Below are positions 54,401 to 64,000 of a stretch of DNA of 64,000 nucleotides, in pieces. The position numbers and the translations under genes are program-made. This DNA comes from Phyllostachys edulis (taxonomy: Eukaryota > Streptophyta > Magnoliopsida > Poales > Poaceae). The notes beneath the pieces are model-generated. The model was not told the origin of the DNA and searched no databases. It was given only the letters and a program-made list of their open reading frames with translations. The DNA lies in contig CM070548.1 in the NCBI GenBank assembly GCA_036346405.1, positions 73,848,628 through 73,912,627 on the forward strand, read 5' to 3'. Positions within the stretch are counted from its first letter, which is position 1, and the number at the start of each line of letters is the position of its first letter.

Positions 54401-57400
54401 TTCATCTATTTGCAGAAGCATATTGTGCTTAAAAAAACGAACAGGCACCCATTATATTAATAAAGCAGGAGTAAACAAAGAAAAAGATATAAACACCGAT
54501 CTCAATGGGAAAACTCCACAGACGAGAAAGAACCACTCTAAACACCTCGCTAAGCAACCTCACACCAAAACTAGAGGCAAACACCAACTAGCACGATATC
54601 AAACACCGACCATCTCTCACTCACACATGACACACCGTAGTCAAAGGAAAGGACAACGCCTCCACCACCTAACACACTGAAACTTCCAACTGATTATCAA
54701 GTTAAACATACAGAAGACCACCACAATGCTTGAGAGAAGAATAGAAGCATTAGCATAGAGAACCACAGGTCCACCACAACAAGCACCCCACACTAACAAT
54801 ACAACCATCAAGCAGGTTCAAAATGTAATGGATAAGGAAAGCGACCACTAGATGCCTTGTCTCTAGGTCCGAACCAGCTGCTACACATGGTGCATTCAGA
54901 ACGGTCAGCCTACAACTTAGGACAACGACTCAACAAGGAGCACCCAACTTTTGGGCCTCTTCAACGAACGGCCTGCGACACTAGGACCTTCTCCATGAGT
55001 AGGCATGCGCGGTCAACGGCGCGGACGACGGCAGATCTAGAGAGGAAGAAGGACGGGAAGGCTTCGGCTTAGTGGCGAGGTAGACTCTCGGGCGACGACA
55101 AGCATTGGCGTATCCAGATGGGAAGAGGACGGTGACGTCTGCAGGAGGCCGGCGACATCTGGAGAGCACCAGCGGGGCAGAAGAAGGCTATGGGCGACGA
55201 TGAGAGAAGCCGACGGCTGCCGAAGAGCCCAAATCCAAGCACAAGCCACTCCGCACCGGAATCCAATGCGATGGGGAAGCCTTCTTCGCCGACAGCGGCC
55301 TCACCTCGTGGCCGGATTTGTCGTCTTGACGCTCGGTAGATCTAGCGACGTCATCGCCGTCTTGAGACGCCACGGCCGGTAGCAGCAGCAGAAAGCCGGC
55401 GGCCTCGTGCTCCTCTTCGTCAGATCCGGTGGCGCCATGCGGGATCGTGACAAGTTCCGGCCTGTTCTAGAGCCGCAGAAGACGCTGGGCCCGCTCTGCC
55501 AGTGCGTGCCACACCGGCGTGCCCGCTTCCGCGTCGCGCCTCCCGCGCGCCACCACTCCACAATCGATGTAGATCTGAATCGAAAGGACGCCACCGGCGA
55601 ACAAAACAAGAGGCCCCAGATCCGGGAAGATGGGGAGGGAAGAGAAGGGAAAACGGGAGGAGCTGCAACTGGGGGGGCCCGCTGCCACCGCCAGCGGCGA
55701 CGGCGGCGACGGCGGCTTTGGTGGCGCGGGCTGGGTCGCCTCCTGAGTCACCCGTGGGAGCGGCTCTGGAGGCCCGTGTTTTTGGTGGAGAAGCATATTG
55801 TACTAAATTATGTTTCTTTCTGTTTGCAACAACTGATAGCTAATGCTTACATTTAGTGGAGTATTTTCCCTTTAGCACGTTTTAAAGCATTTAATTAGAT
55901 CCTATTGCTCTTCTTATCAAAAGAAAATGCCCATACAGGAGTGTGAGGGTTTGAAATTCATATAAAGAAACTATGCTATATGGTACTCACAAGTTTTTCC
56001 TCCAGATGAACTTCATCAGGATCAGTAGTTTTCTTCAATTCTGACTTGATCCTTTGAACTGGAAGTCCTAAAGCAGTGACGTTAAATAAAGTATTTTGTT
56101 ACAAATAACACAAATTTAACAGTTATACATGGAAAAATTGTCCCAGAAAAACAAGAGCAAATTTGAATATTTTCAAAACCAAGCACGGAATTAAAAGGGT
56201 TAGCAGAATATATCATTATCTGAAAACAAAAGAAGATAGTATACTACAATACAAAGAAATTGCTATCCATAGACTACAATGTCCTCTAGAATCACATAAA
56301 GCAGAATGATGACACTATTTTAACAGCAATCCTGCAAGGCCTTAATCCCAATGGCTCCAACTACTTTTCCACACAAGTAGCATTTCCCCCGCCAAAAAAC
56401 AGAAAAGTAACAATTAATATAGCACCTACTGAAGAAAGGAGATGGTAACCAGATATAATTGCAAATATTATATCAAAATTTGCAGAGCACCCTTACTTAG
56501 CATCATTCTAACAAAAAAATAAACGAATATACATACCATCTCTGTATGTTTGACCCATAATTGGCTTTGCTCCAGCCACCCAGTACTTAGGTCAAACAAA
56601 TTGATAATTTCCTCCTGATAATAGGTACTAAAACTGGCTTAAAACCATTCGTTTGGAGTGTATAATCCTGAAAAGTAGACAAAAGATTACGTGAAACTCC
56701 ATAAACCTGATGTGGATTGTACTTGTATGCTCCATAAACTGAAGGCAAGTGAACTAACTTAACCACAGGAAAATTTTCAGCAGGCTGGTGGCTAGCTGGT
56801 GCTAACCCCTGAGAGGCATGGGTAACCACGGTGAATATTTTCCAGAAAGCTCGTGGCATTTGAAGCCCATAGGAATTAAACTTATGGCCTATGGTACATA
56901 GAAAGTCTGATGGATCTACTGTAGCAATATGCTCCCTTTTCGGAAAACTTCAAGAGACACATGCTTAAAGCTGGAATTTTGCGGGCATTTGTAGGCCATA
57001 TTGGTGTAAGAGAATAGCACAGTCCATCGCCTGTTCTTGTTTAAAACTATAATAAAAAGGAAAATGGCGACGGGGACAGAGCAGCACTTGGCAATATGGA
57101 AAAGTATAAGGTAGCAGATAATAGGACACAATAAAAGGAAACGAGCAGAAATAATTACAAAAATATGGACCATGACACTAACGAGATCGTACGTACTTCC
57201 AAAAGGAATCTTGCAGCAAAAATAATATCTGAAAGACTGCATTTTCTGTCAGGAAAATCAGTAGATAGAGTAGCCTGAAACATCCTTCAAGAACGCGTAT
57301 TTTACCACTTCTGCAGGCCAGACAAATGTGAAAACGAGAAACAGAACAGAGACCGGGTAATTACAAAGCCACAAGTTCACAGCAGAAATACTGGAGATTT

Positions 57401-58371
57401 CTACGTATAGGCGACAAAGGAATCTCTGCAGTCGCACCGTTCCAAAGGCTTCATATTTTCGCAGGAAATCTCGTCAGCATTTCGAATCTTGACAGTGGAA
57501 GACAGGAAAAGAAAAAGGGAAGGAGGCTGTGATAAAGTAGAGGAGGAAGTGTACTGTAGGTAGAATAGAAAACTACCAAGAATGAGAATACCTAGAATGT
57601 TTAGGTCTGTATGTGTCCAAATGATCCCTGAAGCCGAAACAATTCCTCAAGGCTGCAGTTTTCGCTGGTTAAAAAACACAAGAAATATATTTACTTGGTT
57701 TGCTGAATCTAACTAGAATCTACTGTTGAAAAACGAAGCGCGCAGCGGAAGCGTACGAGACTACAGATAATTACAGAACTACGGAGCATGGTATTATAAC
57801 CAGATGGTACAGGGACGCGTCCAAAGAATCGTGCAGATAGGAAATGCTTTTAATGTCTGTTTTTCTTTGGAATATTACGAACTACCTAGAGAAAGTGGTA
57901 AACTCTGGCAAAAAAAAAAGGTGTCATCTTCATGCCAAATTGATGGGCATTTCTATTTCAATCACTGAATCATATCATCACCTGAAATCATAACTTGCAT
58001 TTCTTAATCTTTATGTCACAATTTTCTTGCTACAAGTCTATCCCCAAATTTGGATGTTCAACTGCCCAGATAATGTGCTCGAGAAAAAAAACTGCCGAGA
58101 TAATAGGCAAATGTAGCAAACATCAAGTTTTCAGTCCAGATCACGAACCGAGTACGGGGAGCACCAATTCACAGACAAAAGTCGCGAATCCTATACTACA
58201 GAGGAAAACTCCATCAACTGAAACGAAAGCTAGCATTTTCATTTCTCGCACCAAATCCAATAAAGCCTATCCATGGATATCCCAGATTGAGCGCAGAGAA
58301 AGAGAAAGAGATTCGGTATGAACAATAAGAGGAGCCGGATGCTCACCTCGGGCGATGCGGACGCCGAGCAT
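51429..58371 (-). CDS. LONGIFOLIA/TRM-like protein (VARLMGL motif, DUF4378-type C-terminus), five exons, one-base deficit
   Basis: Coding exons: 58371-58347, 56067-55991, 54331-52551, 52344-52155, 52084-51429, all with GT-AG borders. The phases fit exactly (25+77 nt; 190+656 nt) except that exon 3 is one base short of a multiple of three. The start 'MLGVRIARGLPVQRIK' comes from the short exon 1. Exon 3 has 'SLKMLLEKEMSKELESKRKP' and 'SSLVARLMGLEEDLPAKEP', then 'DLFLKFLEEPNSIFSRQLSG'. In the next frame comes 'PSRIVLLRPTPGKP'. Exon 5 carries 'WQLPDCPLDPVLCNKALELR' and 'VWSILKDWIYGAR' and ends '...DFADYFRQ'. These are marks of plant TRM/LONGIFOLIA-family proteins, which bind microtubule-associated TON1/PP2A complexes and affect cell shape. 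Expected length is about 909 residues. As written, the frame breaks near 53600 and stops at 53576, giving about 285 residues. Assigning the exact family member is not possible. Confidence 0.85.
53576..53612 (-). other. Frameshift site in TRM-like exon 3
   Basis: The frame from the VARLMGL side reaches a TAG at 53576-53578, while the conserved 'PSRIVLLRPTPGK' is in the frame one base off. A run of three A on the coding strand (53599-53601) is a likely place for one lost base. No GT-AG intron of plausible size resolves it. Confidence 0.75.
54427..55788 (-). mobile_element. Non-LTR-type insertion in intron 2 of the TRM-like gene
   Basis: 1.36 kb bounded by a perfect 13-bp duplication AGAAGCATATTGT (54414-54426 and 55789-55801). 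On the minus strand it begins with a very GC-rich leader (about 55788-55000), passes into T/G-rich sequence, and ends 'TTTATTAATATAATGGGTG' then a T-rich tail (GTTCGTTTTTTTAAGC). A variable, long duplication and a low-complexity 3' tail suit a LINE/SINE-type insertion. No ORF for an endonuclease or RT is present, so it is a deleted or non-autonomous copy. The long frames at 55301-55856 are products of GC-rich sequence. Confidence 0.72.
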
Positions 58372-58521
58372 TATTAGACGGCGGCCGGCGGCCTCTTCCC
58401 GGGCTGCCGGAGATGGAGCAGCGCGGCTGAGGTGGCGATGGGTTTTGGGAGGGGTCGGTGCGGGAGGTAGGCGGCGGGGAATTTATCCGCCTTTTTGCGA
58501 GCCGTTTGGTTCTCGCGGTGA
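58372..58521 (-). promoter_or_regulatory. 5' leader and core promoter of the TRM-like gene
   Basis: GC-rich leader directly upstream of the ATG at 58371-58369, with stop codons TAATAATG context just before it. A TATA-like GATAAATT on the minus strand (58488-58480) lies about 110 bp upstream of the ATG. The MITE begins only about 35 bp further up. Confidence 0.55.
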
Positions 58522-58875
58522 TTTTTTTATTAATTAATTCTTTTTGAATTTTATTTTAAAGTTAATTTCGGCGTACTTTATTTCTAATTCTGATTCTTTT
58601 GATCACACCACCACTCATGATGTGATAAAACAACACTGTCACGCCAGCCCATTTCTAGTCAAACTCTTGTCAGCGGCGTGACAGTGTTATTTGGTCACGC
58701 CACAACCAGTGGCGTGATAAAAAGTGTTATTTTGGGGATTTATTCTGGCGCGTGACAGTGTTGTTTTGTCACATCACTACCCGTGGCGTGACCAAGGAGT
58801 TAGAATTGAAAATAAAGTATGTTAGGAGTTAACTTTAAAATAAAATTTAAAAAAAGGTTAATTAATAAAAAAAAA
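58522..58875. mobile_element. MITE with long inverted ends and GGCGTGAC repeats
   Basis: About 354 bp. The left end TTTTTTTATTAATTAA... ATTTTATTTTAAAGTTAA is mirrored at the right end as TTAACTTTAAAATAAAAT... TTAATTAATAAAAAAAA (terminal repeats about 45 bp). The core contains GTCACGCC/GGCGTGAC in both orientations at least six times. A clear target duplication could not be read because of the A/T runs. It matches the left terminus at 963-1250, so it is probably a MULE-derived MITE. Confidence 0.8.
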
Positions 58876-59229
58876 TTCTCTCACGGTCCGGTGCGGTCTC
58901 TAATGTTTCTGGTCCGTAGCGCGCCGTAGGCTGCGTACGTGCGCGCAACGGGTGGATAACTGGTGACGGTCTGATGGACGAGGTGGGAGTTAAGTGGAGG
59001 CAGGACAGGAGGTTAACACATCACAAGATTCAGAACTGAAGTTGCTGGTCAAACGGTAACTAACGGGGTTGATGAACTCTGCAGGCAACTAGAATTGTGA
59101 TGGCACCTTCACAGCTTAGGCGCCGTTTTGGGACCAGCTTTACCGAAATTTCACGCTAAACAGTTCAATTTCTACAGGAATTAAAAAAAATCTTATATTT
59201 AAAACGATGTCTTATGCTGCAAAGCATAA
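58876..59229. other. Intergenic, no gene
   Basis: Mixed-composition spacer, GC-rich at 58900-58990. No frame or repeat recognised. Confidence 0.45.
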
Positions 59230-59680
59230 TATTTGCCCCCATGTCTTATTTTCATTTACCATGTCTCCATAAGTTAAGTTAGCTTACAAATACCCTCTAA
59301 CTCGCATGTTCGCACTACTTTTTTGTGGTTTTAATTATCTTCGGCACTTCCTCCAATGATTTTAGTACTTATTTAAGTGGTTTTAATACTTGTTTCAACG
59401 ATTTAGGGTATTTCGCTATTTGTAATACACGATTTCAACATTGAAACATTAGTAGTGAAATGGTGTATTACAATTACTGAAATCACCCAAATAATTGAAA
59501 TAAATATTTGCATCATTGGAATAAGTATTGACACCACTGAAACAAGTGCTAAAAATAATGAAAATCATGAGAAATAGTGCTAAGCAAACGGTCTGAGGGG
59601 TATTTGCACGTTAACTTAATTTATGGGGGCAAGATAAACAATAATTAGATACGAGGCAAATTAAAAAAGTACGTAACTTA
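59230..59680. mobile_element. Long fold-back element (MITE-like)
   Basis: The left arm (GCCCCCATGTCTTATTTTC, then CCATAAGTTAAGTTAGC and TACAAATACCC, GCACTAC and 'GTAATACACGATTTCAACATTG') is complementary to the right arm (reverse order at 59440-59680: 'GTGTATTACAATTACTGAAA', 'GGGGTATTTGCACGTTAACT', ATTTATGGGGGCAAGATAAA). The centre is near 59440. No coding. The right arm has an extra inverted bit near 59660. Confidence 0.65.
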
Positions 59681-59950
59681 TGAGGGTGTTTATGGGTTTT
59701 TTTTAAGAGTGTTGTGCTTCGGAAGTTGAGATGGTTCTTCAGAGCTCTACAAATACAATGAGCCATTTAAGAGAAAATTTGCATGGCACGTGCGTGGGAG
59801 GCAAATTATTCTAAGCTCACCTAGGTTCCGTTTAGAGTTACGGTGGATTTTTAAAAGTGTATTTTTTTCTATTTTGGACATAACAATTAAGCTATGTTTT
59901 AGCATTCATGTGGCTTTAAAAGCACTTTTTTTTAATAAAAAAAGGGTATA

Positions 59951-60433
59951 TCAGCTAATCAAAAACATTTCTTAACCTTAATTAACAACAAATTAAAACC
60001 TACATGAATTAGTAAAGATTCATGTAACTAACTAACTAGATTTTTCACATTGCGGCACAACACAACGAAAGCAAATTGTCAGCTAGTCAAAAACATTTCT
60101 TAACCATAATTAACAACAAATTAAAACCTGCATGAATTAGTAAAGATTCACGTAACTAACCAACTAGATTTCACGTTGCAGCAAACACTGCGAAATTGGC
60201 CCTTAGGTGTAGGCGTTTTTATTGGAGCCATAATAGAAAAAAAAATTCTTACCGGTAGATTCCACAACACAGCACGATAACCACTTTTTTCTAATTTTGG
60301 GCATACCGGGTAGTCGAAAGAATTTTTTTCGAGCCATAACATAGCAAATTAAATCCTACCAGAATTAGTGAAGATTCATGTAACTAACTAGCTAGATTTT
60401 ACGTTGCATAGCACAATAATCGCAAACTAGTCC
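59951..60433. repeat. 128-bp tandem repeat, two full copies and a diverged third
   Basis: Copies at 59951-60078 and 60079-60200 share TCAGCTARTCAAAAACATTT and 'GAATTAGTAAAGATTCAYGT'; a partial third at 60345-60433 has 'GAATTAGTGAAGATTCATGT'. Non-coding. Confidence 0.75.
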
Positions 60434-61461
60434 TTAGTTGTTTGCATCTTTTTTGTATTAGTACACATTTTCGTAAACACAATAGACTCCTCAATACATT
60501 ATTTATGTTTTTTATATCTTGGTTTGTTTAATACTTTAGACGTTTAAATAAATTAGATTATGTATATCGTTGATGTAGAGGCCAGATAAAATTTTTCTCT
60601 TTCATTATCTAAAAAATCTACCCTCGTTGTAGAGAGCCAAAGATGAATGAATATGGATTTTCTGGCCGGGTGGGCTTCTGCCCTGTGTATTTGGACCGTT
60701 CGTCTAGCATCAAGATCCATGCACAGTACAAATCTCATTAATCCAAAAACAGGAAATACATTGTAGATATACACATGATGGTGACTCCCACAATTACACC
60801 TCCCTAGCAAAAAAAAAAACTACTCTCTCTCTCCACCCCAATCTATTCACCTAGGCGACGACGTAGAGGTTGCCAGATGTGGTGGAGACGAAGGAGGGCA
60901 GGCGTCGGTTCCTTGCTCGTAGTTGCCGGAGAAAAAGGAGGCGATCGGCGGCAGCCGTGACCCCATCTCCCGTTGTATGATCGTGACCCCCCCCTCTTCC
61001 CACCAGAGGGAGGAAGAAGGCGGTCTGCCACCGGTTTGGTAGGATCCCACGTGTATAATCCATTTAGCTGATATTTTTGTACAAAAAAAGTGCAAGTATT
61101 TGATTCTACAATGTACTATATGAAATGTGATCTACTGTACTCAACACATGGTTGCATTCAAATTTCAAATGGGTGGGAAATTATATACACATATCTATTG
61201 TGCATGTACTGGCCAATCCACATGCAAATTTAAAATTTTAAAATAGAGTCCATTCAAAATTCAGATGAGAGGACCCCCACCACATGTCATCTCAGCTCTA
61301 ACTACACTTAATTATAACAAATACAAGAAACATAATATAGCTTATACATCACGATGTTTATGCCAACGCAAATCTTAATGCAATCTTGAATGGTGTAGAT
61401 AGCCAAGGTAGATGCCCACCCAGGCATAATCACATTTTCCGAAGATGAATCAAACTATTTA
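60434..61461. other. Intergenic, no gene accepted
   Basis: AT-rich with a GC-rich island at 60845-61035 whose short overlapping minus frames (Arg/Ser/Gly/Pro-rich) have no family signal. It might be a fragment of a gene leader. Confidence 0.4.
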
Positions 61462-62668
61462 TGTGGATGTCATGAGGATATGCTCCTAGTCTCAGTGTGA
61501 TGAACAATTGGCAATAACGTCGAGGTGTTTGGCGAAACTCTCATTTTCAGCAAATTCAGGCTGTTGTCAACCGTCAGGATGTAGATCAGCCTAGTTGGTG
61601 GTCTGACCGAATGGCCGACGGTCTGACAGGCCAGAGTGGCGGTCAGACCGACAGGCAAAGGGGCTGGTGGTCAAATCGGCCACAATGGCGGTCTAACCGC
61701 CAAAAGATGAACTTTGGATTTTTATTTTTGGCCAGGCCAAAAATAGAGGGTGTAGGCAAGTGAGAGGATTCTTCTACACTTGGTCTCATAATTTTTGGAG
61801 CATTGAACTAAAAGTTCTATTTGAATTACATTTCCAGAGATGTTGCAGATTTTCCGAGGGAAAATTTGTCTAAATCTGTGGCTTTGGCGGTCGACCGCAG
61901 AGGGCAATCAGATCGGTCGAGGCGATTAGGCCGAGCCATGGCGGCAATCGATCGGCCAAACCTCGATCAATTGCTTGGCAAAGGCGCGATGATCGTGGGT
62001 TAAGTAAATTTCATGGGTTTCAGTGTATATGTGTTGCATGATACATATTTTGACTAACATGAGTCAAGTTGCGAAGAACGTGTGCTTAGAATCGATTTCA
62101 TGGTTTATTGTTGTGTAGGAAACTTGGAGGTCAACAACGGTCAACGGCGAGGAAGATTGGGACTAGGCTGGAGAGTTGAGGTCTAGAATGATCTAGGATG
62201 CGGGTGAAGTCATTGGACTCAAACATGGCGCAAGATGTACAAGGGTGATCGAACAAGAAGTTTGGGGGTGACAGATTGCATCAAGCGGCACGGGGGGTCG
62301 GTGCAAGTGTCATGGTGGTTTCGGTGGGGGCCGGATGGGAGAGAATTGCCGACATGAAGATAGTCATTGATCAACCTATACGTGACAAAGCATGAGATTG
62401 CTTCATGATGATTGGACTTGGTCTTTGAAGAAATATTGAGAAGGGGTATTTTTTGGTATCTTCACCAAAATACCATCATGGTGACCTTTGGCAAAATCGC
62501 GATGCGAGAAGAGGCATTTTTTAGTTCAAGTGAAGATGAAGATCACGAAGAGACGGATTCGAAAAGCTCGGTTCGTCATCCGCTTTGAGAAGCGTGCGTG
62601 AGTATAGACCTATTTTTTGTGGGCTTAACGGGTGCCCATTAGGGTTTTCTCTTTAAACCTAACCTCCA

Positions 62669-62678
62669 CTATAAAAGA
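62669..62678 (+). promoter_or_regulatory. TATA box in the solo LTR
   Basis: CTATAAAAGA in the same relative place as the TATA box of Copia-1. Confidence 0.5.
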
Positions 62679-63408
62679 GAGAGGTCCAGATTTGGATCCT
62701 CTTATGCCTTCCAAGTGTAAACCCTAATTTGGGTTTTGAAAAAAAGTGGAGTAAAGGAGGTTAGGGTTTGTGAGAGATGGATTGATTGAGTGCTTAAGTG
62801 TTAAGCTTTTGTCTTTCATGGTAGAGTGGCTGTAAACCAATAATCTTATCAAAGCAATCCAAACAAGATTTTCTCGAGATGAGTCTCTTCTTGTTCTTAC
62901 TCTCTCTTTGATGCTTTTTGGGATTTTGTTTGTTCTCTTGGTTTTCTTGGTGTTCATACTGTGATCTAGCTTACTAGGACATGTGAGAATACACCTAGGA
63001 TCATCTTGATCATCATCTATCCACGAGCAAGTTTTTAAGTCAAAGTTTGAATTCTATTGGTTCTTGTGCCCTCTTGACCTCATCTAGGAAATTCACGGGA
63101 CTTTGGCTTCGATCGTCCCGATCGTTGATTGGAATAGGTTCATGACCTTCTTGATGAGCTTTGATTGAAGTTTCAAATGATTTGGATCACCGAGTAGAAA
63201 GTTATATCTTTTGATTGATTGTCTTGTGTTGGGCTCAGGGCACCAACGGTCGGACCGCTACCAAGAGGGGTCAAACCGGCCATGTGCAAGGTTGTGTGTT
63301 TTGTTGATTTTGGTCTCTTGTGTCTCCGGAGTTTGTCGGTTTGCGTTTCAACACAAGACTTCTGATATGCTTGTGTTCTGTGACCATCGTAGCTTCATAG
63401 CTATTGAG

Positions 63409-63512
63409 AAGCAGAAGTTGAAATCGGTCGAGGGTCGAAAAAGAGTATAGCTCCTATTCAAAGCAGAAGTTGAAATCGATCGAGAGTTGAAAAAGAGTAT
63501 AGCTCCTATTCA
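63409..63512 (+). repeat. 52-bp tandem duplication at the end of the solo LTR
   Basis: AAGCAGAAGTTGAAATCG... TATAGCTCCTATTCA at 63409-63460 and again at 63461-63512, with three differences. Confidence 0.9.
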
Positions 63513-63529
63513 ATCCCGATCAACTATTT

Positions 63530-64000
63530 CCTTGTTGTTCTCGACGAACAGAACAATTTCCTTTCCCAAGAGAAAGAAGACGAAGAAAATCAACAGTACC
63601 GTACGTGCCGTTCCAAGAGGAGGAACTGCAAGTGCACGAGGCGAGGCCCCAACCGCTACCCTCGATCTATCCGTTTCAAGACAGTGAGGCACTGTCCCCG
63701 TACGTTTGTCACCTTCCACCATTCCACCAGAAGAAGGCACTGTTGCGCGCGTACGTAGACGCCTCCAAGCCCCGAAGCGCGCAGGCCCCGGCACGGTGAA
63801 CAGTAACGACGCGCGCCTGCGCCCAGCAGCAATTCAGCAAGCGGCATATCTGCGCGCGCGAATGTTACCTTCCGCTACGCGACGCGACGGCCGGCCGGCC
63901 GATGAGATTGCAGTGCTGCTAGCCAGTCACATGTCGAGCTAAGCATCGTAGGCTTCTCTCTCTCTCTCTCTCCGAGCGCTGAGCAGCAGCGGCAGGTACT
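63530..64000 (+). promoter_or_regulatory. Probable promoter/leader of a gene beyond the window
   Basis: GC-rich sequence (63590-63950) with many CGCG motifs, followed by a (CT)n run at 63955-63973 and a GC-rich end. Pyrimidine repeats of this kind are common in grass 5' leaders. Short overlapping frames are not convincing. Confidence 0.4.
63955..63973 (+). repeat. CT dinucleotide repeat
   Basis: About nine CT units, probably in a 5' leader. Confidence 0.85.

Larger units (their letters stand above)
61462..63521 (+). mobile_element. Solo LTR of a Sirevirus-like Copia element related to Copia-1
   Basis: TGTGGATGTCATGAGGATAT at 61462 parallels the Copia-1 LTR start, and 62025-62360 matches 10425-10745 block by block ('GCGAGGAAGATTGGGACTAG', 'GGCCGGATGGGAGAGA'). 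TATA box at 62669. The right end (about 63521) is judged from similarity to LTR ends (GTATAGCTCCTATTCA). An 8-bp AACTATTT stands just left (61453-61460) and right (63522-63529). No gag or primer site is present. Confidence 0.72.

Noticed and set aside
55301..55856. Frames of 102-149 codons in intron 2
   Set aside because: GC-rich 5' part of the non-LTR-type insertion; frames open on both strands and no domain seen.
56587..57242. Minus frames of 90 and 108 codons in intron 1 of the TRM-like gene
   Set aside because: No motif, and the exon 1-exon 2 phase joins perfectly without them.
1..64000. tRNA, rRNA or small nuclear RNA genes
   Set aside because: None recognised by eye; tRNA-like matches are only the retrotransposon primer sites.

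Overview
The window is nuclear DNA of a grass, most probably an Oryza (rice-lineage) genome. The evidence is the families present: Sirevirus-type Copia elements, chromovirus Gypsy elements with 2-3 kb LTRs that begin TGTAACA, a CACTA element with ACGGTTC palindromes, MULE/MITE sequences, and a host gene with GC-rich 5' exon and GT-AG introns. The species is an inference. Nothing looks prokaryotic or organellar.

About 50 kb on the left is one large nest of transposable elements that has destroyed an LRR receptor kinase. The LRR half lies at 475-962 and the kinase half at 49344-50681, same strand. Between them, outermost first: (1) a Mutator-like element (MULE) from 963 with a transposase pseudogene at 12648-15815; (2) a Sirevirus-like Copia element, here Copia-1, at 2500-12410, inserted in the MULE with a GAATT target-site duplication; (3) a plus-strand Gypsy element, here Gypsy-1, from 16251, carrying a CACTA remnant (19131-20495); (4) a minus-strand chromovirus, here Gypsy-2, at 22029-45644, inside the 3' LTR of Gypsy-1; (5) inside Gypsy-2, a solo LTR (23330-24080, duplication GTAAC) and a second Sirevirus-like element, Copia-2 (29042-40043, duplication CCAAT); (6) a minus-strand chromovirus-type LTR (46628-49343) abutting the kinase fragment. 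No element appears able to move by itself: Copia-1 has lost most of pol, Copia-2 carries gag plus an unclassified 3' ORF but no pol, Gypsy-1 is gag-only, and Gypsy-2 pol is broken by stops and by Copia-2.

The right part (about 51.4-58.5 kb) holds the one good host gene, on the minus strand: a five-exon gene for a LONGIFOLIA/TRM-like protein (VARLMGL motif plus C-terminal DUF4378-type region). All splice phases agree except for a one-base deficit in the large exon, which would truncate the protein unless it is a sequence error. A MITE lies directly upstream of its core promoter, a non-LTR-type insertion sits in intron 2, and an 84-bp tandem duplication straddles its stop codon. From 58.9 to 61.5 kb there are palindromic and tandem repeats. 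A solo Sirevirus-like LTR occupies 61462-63521. The last 470 bp is GC-rich with a CT repeat and looks like the promoter or leader of a gene beyond the window.

Coordinates of LTRs and target-site duplications come from matching the termini by eye. Family names are from motif recognition, not from a database search.
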